Assembly: GCA_933228675.1 (NCBI GenBank)
Contig: OW121740.1
Span: 8,647,442-8,711,441 of the forward strand
DNA length: 64,000 bases
DNA from: Stomorhina lunata
Lineage: Eukaryota > Arthropoda > Insecta > Diptera > Rhiniidae
Direction of reading: 5' to 3'
The notes below the pieces were generated by a model. The model was not told where the DNA came from. It saw only the letters and a program-made list of their open reading frames with translations, and made no database searches. Below are positions 1-11,279 of this stretch, one piece after another (within the stretch, counting starts at the first letter, position 1; every line of letters starts with the position of its first letter). A program made the translations under genes and the position numbers.

Positions 1-110
1 TTTCAAACTTATTTTAAATTTTTCTTCTATCTTTAAAACTTTAGAAGTTATAGCAAATTTCATTGAAAAACTTAATAATTAATATCAATCATACGCACTT
101 ATGTCCCATA
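1..110 (+). repeat. Partial copy of the 332-bp box repeat
   Basis: The end of one complex-repeat unit, with the block 'aactttagaagttatagcaa' followed by the box TAATATCAATCATACGC at 80-96. Confidence 0.7.
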
Positions 111-360
111 AATTGTTTTATTAAAAATTAAGCATTTATAGGGAGAAATGTTTAACTTTTATAATTTTGTATTTTTATATACCAAATATTTAAACTTTGG
201 AGACATGCTTATATTAAAGGGTATTTCATTAAAGGCTTCCTATCTTAAAAATTTAATATAACAAAGTGTGTAAAAAATATAAACGACCTTTTTTATAAGT
301 TTAAAAGATGTTTCCATGCCATTACATATGGAATGTAACATCGTTCAAATGCTTATCTCG

Positions 361-640
361 TCTTAACTGAGTAAAGCATAAATCATCAAATTATCTTTAG
401 AATTGCGACCTGTACTTTGATGACATGGTTTATATGGGGGGCCAGCCAGACGGATGGACGGACTGACTGACATAGCTAAATCGGCCCAGAAAGTGATTCT
501 AAGCCTATTGGTGTACTTAAAGGTGAGTCTAAGACAAATACTTCTATGCTTTACATACATCAACACAAACTTTAAATACCCTTTAAACCTATGGGTATAA
601 ACAGGGTATAAAAATTGTGTATTTAAACGAAAAAACGTTA
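361..640. mobile_element. Decayed dispersed element (GACGGACGG-type terminal region)
   Basis: It contains CCAGACGGATGGACGGAC, then ACATAGCTAAATCGG, AAAGTGATTCTAAG and a final CTATGGGTATAAACAGGGTA. This order (GACGGACGG, ACATAGCTAAATCG, then TATGGGTATAA) is familiar to me from abundant dispersed elements of fly genomes. Family is not assigned, no terminal repeats are clear, and no intact ORF is present. Confidence 0.45.
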
Positions 641-699
641 TTTTGTTTATTGAAGGTCTCGTATTTTAAAATTAAAAAAAAATATGCTACCCAATGGTG

Positions 700-1345
700 T
701 AGCGAAATATTGGATTAAATAAAATTTCCAAAAAAAAAGATCGCAAAAACTAATATAATCAATTAAAAAAAAAAACAAAACGTAAAAAATTTTTTCAAAA
801 AAACTTTGTTTATTTAAGTTTTACTATAAGTTTTAGACCCACTCTCAGGGGTAACTTATATTTATTATAAGGCCTTAAGTCTTTTGTTTAATATATATTT
901 ACAAATTTTCTTCTAAATTAAGACGTTTTGAAGTTATAGCTTATTTTCTCTAATAACCCATGAATTAATATCAATCATACGCTCCATAGAACGAAAAATT
1001 TTAATATTAAAAATTTTGTATTGAGAGCCAAAAATGTTTAAGTTTTAAAATTTTGTATTATTTGAAGTTAAATTATTTAGTTATAAAAATATGTTTAAGT
1101 AGGAAATTGAAATGTTTTCTTATAAAAAAATTAAAGTATTTATTTTTAAAATCAGTTTTTTTACTTTTTAGTTTAAAATTTTAAGCATTTTTATAACATA
1201 TGTCTATAAATATTGAATTTTATGGGGTCTTTTATATTTTTCTACAAATTTCTTTAACATTTTTCTTCTGTGTTAAAAAATTCAAAAGTTTTAGAAAATT
1301 TTCTCTAACAACTTTTTAATTAATATCAATCATACGCTCCCTGGT
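700..1345 (+). repeat. Two diverged copies of the box repeat
   Basis: Boxes are at 966-982 and 1321-1337, 355 bases apart. Each is preceded by a 'tctaataaccca' or 'tctaacaacttt' block and followed by a variable AT-rich body. Confidence 0.75.
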
Positions 1346-2165
1346 ACAAATAATATTTTCTATTATAAATTGTTATTTGATCTTTTATTGAGTTTTCTAT
1401 TAAAAATTGTTATTTAATCTCTTTTTACATTTTAAGGAAAATTAAATTATAATCATAAGCCGATTTCCTAAAACCGGCTTAATTTATTTGTTTGCCAGAA
1501 TTTTATATATTATATAAGTCCCTTTACCCTTAAATTTATCTGTTTCCCTAATAAAAAATATCTAGCATATGAAGCTATTCATAAATTTATATGTGTTTGT
1601 ATGAATGTATGTATGAATGTGTGCTTAGATTTATATACATGTATTTGTATTGTTATTTATGTGTGTAACTGTTATTATAATAGTAACCTCAAATATTTTA
1701 CGAGCTACCTGTAACAATAAAATATTTACAGATATTCACAGAATAAAAGTTTTATTGCAGATACTAAATTTATTTTCACTAACAGATGAGAGCAATAAAG
1801 TAGCAAAAATAGGTTTATGGAAGTAATAATATTTAAAATAATAGCCTTGATTGTATATAAATTAATTGGAAAATAAGATAGATAGGTTTTGCTTAATATT
1901 GATATCATTTTATATGAAATCAATGAGTAGTTTACGTTTTTATAAGGTTTTAAAGGAATTTATAAGAAACTAAAGAAAAAAAATTAAAAATTAAAAAATT
2001 AAATTTATTGAAAAATAAAAATAGATGTTACTTAGGAATCATATTATACAAAATTATAGTTATAAATAATCATACTAGAAACTCATTTTATTGCTTATTT
2101 ATTAGAAAAAAACTTACCAATATTTATTTAAAATTTTGCAAAATATTATCTTCTTGTAAATTTTA
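1346..2165. other. AT-rich non-genic stretch with a GTATGAATGT microsatellite
   Basis: It has degenerate ATGT-type repeats at 1,590-1,640, the palindrome TAAGCCG/CGGCTTA near 1,456-1,481, and poly-A/T runs. No gene-like composition is seen. Confidence 0.5.
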
Positions 2166-2440
2166 AAAAATTTTAAGTTTCTCATGGCATGTCTTGACTT
2201 TTTTGTATGAACCTCTATAAATATTTTATATTCCTGACAAGCTCTTAAATGTTTTCTTTTAAAATTATTTTGAATTTTTCTTGTACGTCTAAAACTTTAG
2301 AAGTTATAGCGTATTTCATTGAATAACCTATTAATTAATATCAATCATACGTACCATGAGACATAAATTGTGATATTAAAAATTTTGCTTTTATAGGAAG
2401 AAATGTTAAACTTTTTAAATTTTGTATTTTTTCATACTAA
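2166..2440 (+). repeat. Single copy of the box repeat
   Basis: The box is at 2336-2351 (here ATACGT at its end), preceded by 'aactttagaagttatagcg' and followed by 'tttaaattttgtatttttt', the standard flanking blocks of the family. Confidence 0.75.
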
Positions 2441-3350
2441 GAAATAAACATAAGAAACATATTTTAACTAAAGGGTCTTTCATTAAGAGCTTCTTCTCAT
2501 TAAAGTTTAAAGATCCAACAAAAGTCTTCGGCTTTACTTTTTTAAAAAACTTACCTTTTCAAAAGTTTTTTAAAAGTATTAAGTTTCGCTTGGAATGTTG
2601 GGACTGCATCCAGCAACAGAAGAGGTTAATCATATAGTGCACATATATAATAATACTATATACATAGTGGAATACCCTATAACACTATATCAGGACAGGA
2701 TAAGTTCTATCTCCAATGTGTGAGAGTATTCACATAATATATGCATTAAAATTACCTATGTATGTGTTAAACTTCCTTAAAACCACATAAAACAGAAAAA
2801 GATGAATCAAACCTGGAAAAGAATGAAAGTGATACAAATTTTTCTGCATTAGCTGCTGGTTGTTAAGCCTAAAAAGGCTTAAAAATTCAAAAAAACCACA
2901 GCAGGGATTTATTTGATTTATAGACCTGCATAGGAAGTGTAAAGGGATTTTTAAGCCACTGGCATTGTTTGTGATAAACAGAGTAGATTTAAATAATAAA
3001 TTTTTGCTAATTGCTAAGAACTTTTAAAGCCGGAATAATAAGAGTTAATCTAAATTTCTCATGAAACTTGTTACAATTTTTCATAATTTTACCTCAATTT
3101 CTTGTTTAAAGTTTTTGAATAACTTTTCTTTTAGAATTTACTAAAACTTTTTAAAATAATAAAAATTTTTCAGAGATTATTATGTTAAAACATCATGATC
3201 GTGAGTTTTAGGATAATTACTATAAACTATAAATTGCATACAAATCAATTATGTATATAAAATATTTAGTGGAGTAAACAATTATTATAAGAAATTTTCT
3301 AAAATATTTTTTTGTCACTTAATTTGATGACAGTTTTATATGGAAAACTT
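2441..3350. other. AT-rich non-genic stretch
   Basis: No coding signal. A perfect 8-bp hairpin TTAAGCCT/AGGCTTAA sits at 2863-2882. A short open frame at 2422-2637 is Lys/Phe-rich and does not look coding. Confidence 0.4.
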
Positions 3351-5740
3351 ACACAATTTTTGAATGAGTATTTACCCTTGAATGTTTTCTTTGAGAAGCT
3401 TTTAGAATTAAAAAAAAAAAGTTTGCTATAAAAAAGTTATAACAAATTTTCTCCAATAACTCATTAATTAATATTAATCATACGGCTTCGGTTCAAATTT
3501 TAAATTTCAAAATTTTATCAGTTTTAGTCAAAAATTGTTAAGTTTTTAAATTTTGTATTTTTTACAGATTTTTATGTCAATTTAGAAAATAGTTTATATT
3601 TGAAAATTGTCAAATTTTTAAAGAAAAATTGCAAGGACTTAGTTTTGAAACTGAATTTTATAACTTTTTTATTACTATTTTTTTTTATTTTATCTTGAAA
3701 ATTTTCACGATTTTTTAAAGGTGGAAAGAGTTATATGTTTTATTTAAATTTATTTAAGAATTTTTTTAAAAAATTCTGAAACAAAAAAGTTATAACGAAT
3801 TTTTTCTAATAACCAATAAATTAATATTAATTATACGCACTGGGTGACAAATTTTAAGTAAAAAAAATTTATGATTTTTAAGCAAAAATTTAAAAGTTTT
3901 AAAATTTTGTATTTTACATATTTTTGATGTCAATTTGGGGAATTTTTATTATTTCATGATCAACTAATTTTTATAGAAAAATTTATGAGACTAAGTTTTC
4001 AAACTCAATTTCATGATTATTTTTGCTGGAGAATTTTCACGATTTTGGATAGATAGAAGGAGTTACATGTTTTCTTTTGGGTTATTTTAGAATTTTTCAA
4101 AAAAATTTCTGAAACAAAAAAGTTATAACAAATTTTTTCTATTAACCCATAAATCAATATTAATCATACGCACTAAATGACAAATTTTAAATTTCAAAAT
4201 TTTATTAAATTTAGGAATAATTTTAAAACTTTTTAAATTTTGTATTTTTAACTGATTTCTATTTAAACTTAGGAAATATTTTTTATTTCAAAATTGACAA
4301 ATTTGTATAGAAAAAATTCAAAAAATAAGTTTTCAAATTTAATTCTATGATTATTTAATCTGAAAAATTTGAAAGATTTTTTAGTGATGCCAGAAGTCAT
4401 ATGTTTTCTTTAAGATTACTTTTGGATCTTTTAAGAAAATTTTGAAACAAAAATTTTATAACAAATTTTCTTTAATAACTCAAAAATTATTATTAATTAT
4501 ACGCATTCGGTGGCAAATTTTATAATTTTAAAGCAAAAATTTTAAAGTTTTAAAATTTTGTATTTTTAAATGGGTTTTACGTTAATTTAGGATCTATTTA
4601 TTATTTCAAAATTGGCATATTTGTACAGAAAGTGTTCAAGGAATATTTTTTATAAATTATTTTCAATAAATTATACATTTTCATTGAAACCCCAAAAGTA
4701 TATATTTAAAATCCTCTTTTTTATATGACTAATTTCATAATTTTTTAATGCATATAAAGCCTTAAATGTTTTCTTTTCGCTTCAGTTTGAATTTTTCTTC
4801 TAATTATAAAACTAGAATAGTTATGTACAATTTTCTCTAGCATCTCATAAATTAATATTAATCATACGCTCCCATGAACACAGAAATTGAATATTAAAAA
4901 TTTATTGTTTAAAGAAGGAAATTGTTAGAGGTTTTAATTTTGTATTTTCAAGCGTTGTTTAGAATTATTATATGAGTTAGATTTTAAAAGTTAATTGGAT
5001 TTTTTTATAAGAAAAATTAAAAGAAAAAAAATATTTATTTTCAAAAGTTTAATAATTTATATTAGATATTCGATAAAAGTTATATGATAACAGAAATTTT
5101 TTATTAAAAATTTAAAGCAAGAAAAAGGAAATTGTAAGACATTTTAATTTTGTATTTTAGGTGATTATATTTTTTAAATAAAAAATTAGAAAGAAAAAAA
5201 TATTTATTTTATTATTCTTTTTAACCCTCCACCACGATAGGTGGGAATGTTTTTAACTCCATTTTTCTGAAATAAAGGCTCATGTCTAGTCTTTCAGATT
5301 TCAGAGAAAATTTCCATAAGAGATTTTAATTAATAAAGTTATAGGGAATTTTCTCAAATAATTCATTAATTAATATCAATCATACGCCCTCATAAGCAAA
5401 TTTACAATTTTAAAATTTTACAGTATTTTCAAAGAAATGTTAAAAAATTTTAATTTTGTATTTTTCCGAATCACTTAGATTTGATATGAAAATAAACTTT
5501 AACTTAGAAACTTTAAGATTAGGATAAAATATTAGCTTAAAACAAAAGTACTAATTTTAGAAAAGAATTTTCTTCAATCAAAAAATTTTGTTTAACAAAT
5601 TTTGATTTTTCAAGACGACTTATCTCTTGTCTTTTACATTATTTTTATAGTATACCCCTAAATTTCATTTGAGATGTTGTATTGCCATTTTCCTGATAAT
5701 TCTCCAATTAAAATTAATCATACGCTCCCCTGATTTAATG
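3351..5740 (+). repeat. Tandem array of the box repeat, about 7 copies
   Basis: Boxes start at about 3467, 3822, 4155, 4489, 4852, 5371 and 5710, giving spacings of 355, 333, 334, 363, 519 and 339 bases. Each unit has an upstream block 'acaaaaaagttataacaaat', the box (TAATATTAATCATACGC or close) and a downstream block 'aaagttttaaaattttgtat'. The bodies between are strongly diverged, but the box is not. Confidence 0.85.
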
Positions 5741-6420
5741 CTATAATTTAAAAATTATCTCGTTAATATTATGTTTCAACAAATTTGTTCTGAAAAAAGA
5801 TAATCATTTAAAAGAAATTTTGAAGTCTTTAAGTGACATTTTACCTTAATCTCTTATGTGGAATATTTGATCTTTTGTATCTTCTTTGTTTCGCTTAAAA
5901 TATTTGGTTAATCTCAAATTTCAAAATGCATCAATTTTTTTTCGGTTCATTTTCAATTCACCGCAACAACAAATTTGTAGTCAAACAAAGAAAATTGAAA
6001 ATTGAAATCTAAGCCAAACAAATATTATAAAAACCAAGTTAGAAAAATCCTAGAAAAAATACACAAAAAAATAAAGAATTAAACTCTTCCACGAAAACGA
6101 AACAATCTATCTTCATTTTTAAACCCTTTCAACAAGATTAAATTTCCACAAATATTTTCTTTCAATTTTCAATTATTTCGTTTTTTTTTCGTTTGTTTGA
6201 AAAATAAAACTCCCCTGATAGACAAAATAAAAAACAAGCACGTTTTTTGAAAAATAGCAATGGTTTTCAATTCAAACAACTTAATCAGCTCGCTCGTGTA
6301 ATTTTATCTCATCATGACATGTGCCAGAGTTCAGTATATTAAAGTGTCATTGATATTTCATCACGAATTTAAAGGGAAGAACTATAAATTTTATTATATC
6401 AAACATAAAATTTGAAGTGA
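5741..6420. other. AT-rich spacer, no gene seen
   Basis: A non-repeated AT-rich stretch between box-repeat arrays. Part of it (about 6,140-6,300) resembles 6,850-7,020, so it is an older duplicated segment. No ORF of interest. Confidence 0.4.
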
Positions 6421-9400
6421 AAAGCAAAAATGTTTAAGCTAAATTTTGAAAGTTAAAGTTTGGCTTTGAATTTGAAGACTATTTTATAAAAGCTTTTTTT
6501 ACATTTTTATATTTTTATAACGCCTAAAGGGTTTTACTTAAGATTCTTTAAGAATTTTCTAAAGAAAATTTGTAATAAAAAAGTTATAACGAATTTTCTC
6601 TAAAAACCCATAAATTAATATTAATCATACGCACCTTCATTCGAAATTTTAAAATTAAAAATTTTGTTATTTTTAAGCAAAAATTTTAAAGATTTTAAAT
6701 TTTGTATTTTTGCATGGTTTTTGATTAAATTTAGGAAAATTAGAAAATATCAACATTTTTAAGCTGCCTATATAAAAAATGGTGACCAAATTCGAAAGTA
6801 TTATTTTCCTTTTTTTAAATTATTAAAATTGATTCAGTGGATTTTAGCAAGATTAAATTTCAGCAAATACATTCATTTAATTTTAATTTTTTTCATTTTT
6901 TATTGTACAAAAAAATGCTGCCATGATAAACAAAAACTAAAAAGCACGTTTTCCGAAAATTTCATTCCAAACAACTTAATCATTTTGTTCATATAGTTTT
7001 ATACCATAATGGCATGTTTCAGAGATAAATATGTTTAAGCATCATCATCATAAATTGCAGAACAATTACTATAAATTTTATATAAATCAATTAGAAATAT
7101 TTGAAATTTTGAAAAAAATTTATATCGAAAATTTTTAAAGAAAAAATTTTGATCGGAATTTTAAAAAAAAAAAATGTTGGCATTGATTTTAGTGAAGATT
7201 TTTTATGCAAAACTTACAAACTTTTTGAATAAGAATAAGCGTTTCTTTAAGAATCTTTAAGACTCTTTAAGAATTTTTAAAGAAAATTTGTATATACAAA
7301 AGTTATAAGAAATTTTCTCTATTAACCCATAAAATAATATTACTCATACGTCTTAGGTAAAAATTGTAAATTTCAAAATTTTATTAGTTTACGTCAAATA
7401 TATTAAAGATTTTAAATTTTGTATTTTTAATCAGATTTTAAGTCAATTTAACAAATATTTATTATTTCAAAATAGGCAATTTTTTATAGAAACTTTTCAA
7501 AGACTCACTTTTGACACTGATTTTGATCATTATTTTATACTAACAATTTCCACAATTTTTTAATTGTTGAAAGGAGTTATATGTTTTCTTTGAGATTGTT
7601 TTATAATTTTTCAAAAAAATTTCGAAACAAAAAAGTTATAATCAATTTTCTCTATTAAGCCATTAATTAATATTAATCATACTCACCGGGTGAAAAACTT
7701 TAAATTTAAAAATTTTATAATTTTTAAGCAAAAATTTGAAAGTTTTAAAATTTTGTATTTTTAAATGATTTTAATGTCAATTTAGGAAATTTTTGTCGCT
7801 TAAAAATAAGAAAATTTGTTGAGAAAATTTTCAAAGACTAGTGTTTGGCACTGATTTTTATGACAATTTTATATGAATAATTTACACGATTAATAATACT
7901 CACCAGGTGACAAATTTAAAATATCAAAATTTTATAATTTTTAAAAAAAAGTTTGAAAGTTTTAAAATTTTGTATTTTTAAATGATTTTTATGCCAATTT
8001 AGGAAAAATTTGTTACTTAAAAATTAGCAAATTTGTTGAGAAAATTTTCAAAGACTAATTTTTGGTAATAATTTTAATGAATATTTTATATGAAAAATTA
8101 CCACGATATTTAACTTAATAGAAGGATTTACATGTTTTCTTTGAGATTGCTTTAGAACTTTTCCAAAAAATTTATAATAAATTTTCTTTAATAACCCATA
8201 AATTAATATCAAATCATTTATTTATTGGAATATTTAGTAGAATTGAGATTTTTTTTATTGTCAATTTATAAATTTAAAAATTTGTCCCAAAAATTGAAGA
8301 CTATTTTTAGTGGACACCTTTTGATTATTTCATCTTTATATAAAGCCTGAAGTGTTTTCTTTGAGAATCTTTTAGAATTTTTCAAAAAAAACTTTAAAGC
8401 AAAAAAGTTATAACAAATTTTCTCTAATAACCCACCAAATAATATCAATCATACGCAAAGGGTGCCAAATTTTTAAAGATCAAAATTTTATAAATTTTAA
8501 GCAAAATTTTAAACTTTTTTAAATTTTGTATTTTTAAATGATGTTCATTGCACAAAACGAAATATTTATTTTTTCAAAATTGTTCGTTTTTTTTGCTAAA
8601 TTTTTAAAATACAATATATAAAAATTCTTAAAAATACGAAATATTACACAAATTTATTTTAAAGGAGTTTTTTCTATAGAAGAAACTATAAATTTTTGTT
8701 TCTGTTATTAACTTTTAAGCGCAGGTGGTCCATGGGAACCTTCTATGGAAAATTTAAAAGACTATTTTTAATAAAAATCTTTTGATTTTTTTTACTTTTT
8801 TGTAAAGAATGAAGTGTTTCTTTAAGTTTCCTTTATCTTTCAAAATTTCTTTAAAACAAAAAAGTTTTAACAAAATTTTTTTAATAACCCAACAAATAAT
8901 ATCAATCATACGCAACGGTTAAAGATCAAAATTTTATAAATATTCCGAAAAATTTTTAAAGTTTTTAAATTTTGTATTTTTAAATGATGAACTTAAGGAA
9001 ATATTTATTCTTTCAAAATTGCTAATTTTTTTAGAAAAATTTTTAAAATTCAATATACAAAAATTCTTAAAAATACGAAATATTGCACACATTTGTTTAA
9101 AAGGAGTTCTTTTGAGAAGAAACTATAAACTATAGAAACTTTTTATAAACATTTTAAAAATATTAAGTTTTGACTTAAATTTTGAAGACTATTTTTAATT
9201 AATATCCTTTGATTTTTTCATTTTTATATAAAGCCTGAAGTGTTTTCTTTGAGATGCTTTAAGCAGTTTTCAAGAAAACTTTGAAATAAAAAAGTTATTA
9301 CAAATTTTCTTTAATAACCCACCAAATAATATCAATCATACGCACCTGGTGCTAAATTTTTATATATTAAAATTTTATTATTTTCATGCAAAACTTTTAA

Positions 9401-9475
9401 ATTTTTTAAATTTTGTATTTTTAAATGGTTTTCGGTTCGTTAAAGAAAATATTTATTGTTTCAAAATTGTTAAAT
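6421..9475 (+). repeat. Box-repeat array with short and long units
   Basis: Boxes start at about 6616, 7335, 7667, 8440, 8898 and 9328. Degenerate or truncated boxes occur near 7,892 and 8,205. Units ending at 8,898 and 9,328 are long (458 and 430 bases) and contain an additional block 'aaattcttaaaaatacgaaa' followed by a segment near an AAGGAGTT motif. A GCAGGTGGTCC segment is found in the 8.7-kb unit. Confidence 0.8.
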
Positions 9476-10560
9476 TTTTCTCATAAATAAATGTTAAGAA
9501 AATTTTTAAAATACAAATTTCTTTCTATTTTTAGGAAAATCAAGGAAGTTGAAGGTAAGAGTTCAGTTCTAAGAATGTATAATAAATTGAAATTTGTTAA
9601 ACTTCTTGCTTAAAAGCTTTTTCTTTAATGTTTTTAATAATATAACTCAAAAATCTTTTAAATTCAGCGAGAAAACAATTGATTTTTTTTTTTGATTCAC
9701 TCCAGTAATTTAAAATTGCATTATATATTTTCATTTCAATATGTTTCTTCTTGAGTTTATGACATTTCTTCTTACATAAGTAAAATGCAAATTTGTTCCA
9801 TTTCTTATGCTAAGATTCCTCAGATAACAAAAATTTTACTTATTCTTGCTAAATACTTATCCCTCAGTCAAAACAGAAAATCGCTTAAATCTATAACTCT
9901 TGCTGCTTTATGTCTCTCTTAAACTTTCCCCAAAGATTTCCTTTGCAAGCATCCGCTTATTATGGTACTTCTCCATCTCCATTCTTTTTCATTTTTCTTG
10001 GCTGCTTGTCTATTTTATTAAGAATTCCTTCATACCATTTAAATCACAAAAAAAAAACATTTGCACAGATTTTCTTCAATTTGATTTTCGTTTTTGTTTA
10101 ATTTCATTTCGTTACATATTTTTCATTTTCCGCTTTACATTTTCCGTTTTCTAGTTTCCTTTTATTCAAACAAACGGAAGGGAACTTTATTATATTATTT
10201 GTAAACTCTTAGTTCAGCAAAAGTATTTGCTTCAGTTTATTAAACTAAGCTTCCCCCTTTTCCTAGGAATTAACAGAATTTTCTTTATGTCTTTGGAAAA
10301 CGTTAAAGGATACAAATTTGTTGTTTTTATTAACATTTTAAACAAATGTTGTCAAAACCATTAAAACAAAGGGGATTTTTTTAAAAGGCTTAAGGGAATA
10401 ACAGCCATATAATAACAAAGATTTAGAGGTATCTATAAAGAAATAATTTTGCTAAAAAGGGAATTCCAATTCTAATTTTAAATTTTTGCTTTTTGACGAA
10501 TTTTTCAAAATTTAAATGTAATTTTCTTAAAACTGTATACAATTTCTTTAGTATTAAAGG
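9476..10560. other. Non-repetitive AT-rich spacer
   Basis: The plus strand is pyrimidine-rich at 9,890-10,170. Short open frames there are Phe/Ser/Leu-rich, as expected from T-rich DNA, and lack any gene context. Confidence 0.4.
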
Positions 10561-10760
10561 TTTTGATTCTTTCTTTCAAATTTTTTTGATAAAGCCTTGA
10601 ATATTTTCTCTTGAAATTTTTAGGAATTTCGAAATTTTTCTAAGAAATAAGAAAGTTCTTCAAGTTTTGCTATAAAAACTCCATAATTAATATTAATCAT
10701 ACGCATCCCTATACAAATATTTCAATTTCAAGAAAAGCTCTTAAGAACTCACAAATTTTA
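10561..10760 (+). repeat. Single box-repeat copy
   Basis: The box at 10,687-10,704 (TAATATTAATCATACGC) is preceded by 'gccttgaatattttctcttg', equivalent to the family block 'gcctgaagtgttttctttga'. Confidence 0.75.
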
Positions 10761-10980
10761 AGGAATTTCGAGATTAATGTAAGATTTATTTTAATGAAAT
10801 AATAATACCCAAAAGATTAATTAGAAATCAAATTTTAATCACATTTTTTGATAAGGAGTGTTCCCAATAAAAATTGTTATTGCTATAAGTTAAATTAAAC
10901 TTAAACCGAACAGTATAAAAAATATGAAAATTTATTAAAAGAATACAAAAAAGTATCTAAGATAAAAATGTTGACATATA

Positions 10981-11211
10981 ATTCTGTGGCTTGGTGCTAA
11001 AAGGGCCAATGTTGATTTGATTTAAAGTTTTTATTTTCCATATAAATTCATAGTAACGTTGCCCAGAAAAACCCTTATAAATCTGTTCAGAGTTAAGTTA
11101 GAAGAGCTGTTGGAACTAAATAAGGGAGGGTAAAAAGGGGAATCTAATGCAATGATTAACTCGAATCAGTAAAAAATTTTCATTGGCCCTTTTAGCACCA
11201 AGTCACAGAAT
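10981..11211. mobile_element. 231-bp inverted-repeat element flanked by TA (Tc1/mariner-type MITE?)
   Basis: The left terminus ATTCTGTGGCTTGGTGCTAA, continuing AAGGGCCAATG, is repeated inverted at 11,181-11,211 with one mismatch over 31 bases. TA dinucleotides flank both ends (10,979-10,980 and 11,212-11,213). There is no coding capacity. Beyond the ends an AAAAATGTTGACA segment (10,964-10,976) also recurs inverted at 11,231-11,243, so the true element could be longer or sit inside an older inverted repeat. Confidence 0.75.
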
Positions 11212-11279
11212 TAGTACATATTTAAAAATTTGTCAACATTTTTCTGAGGTCCCTGATTGAAGGTTGATTATAGCGGGAT

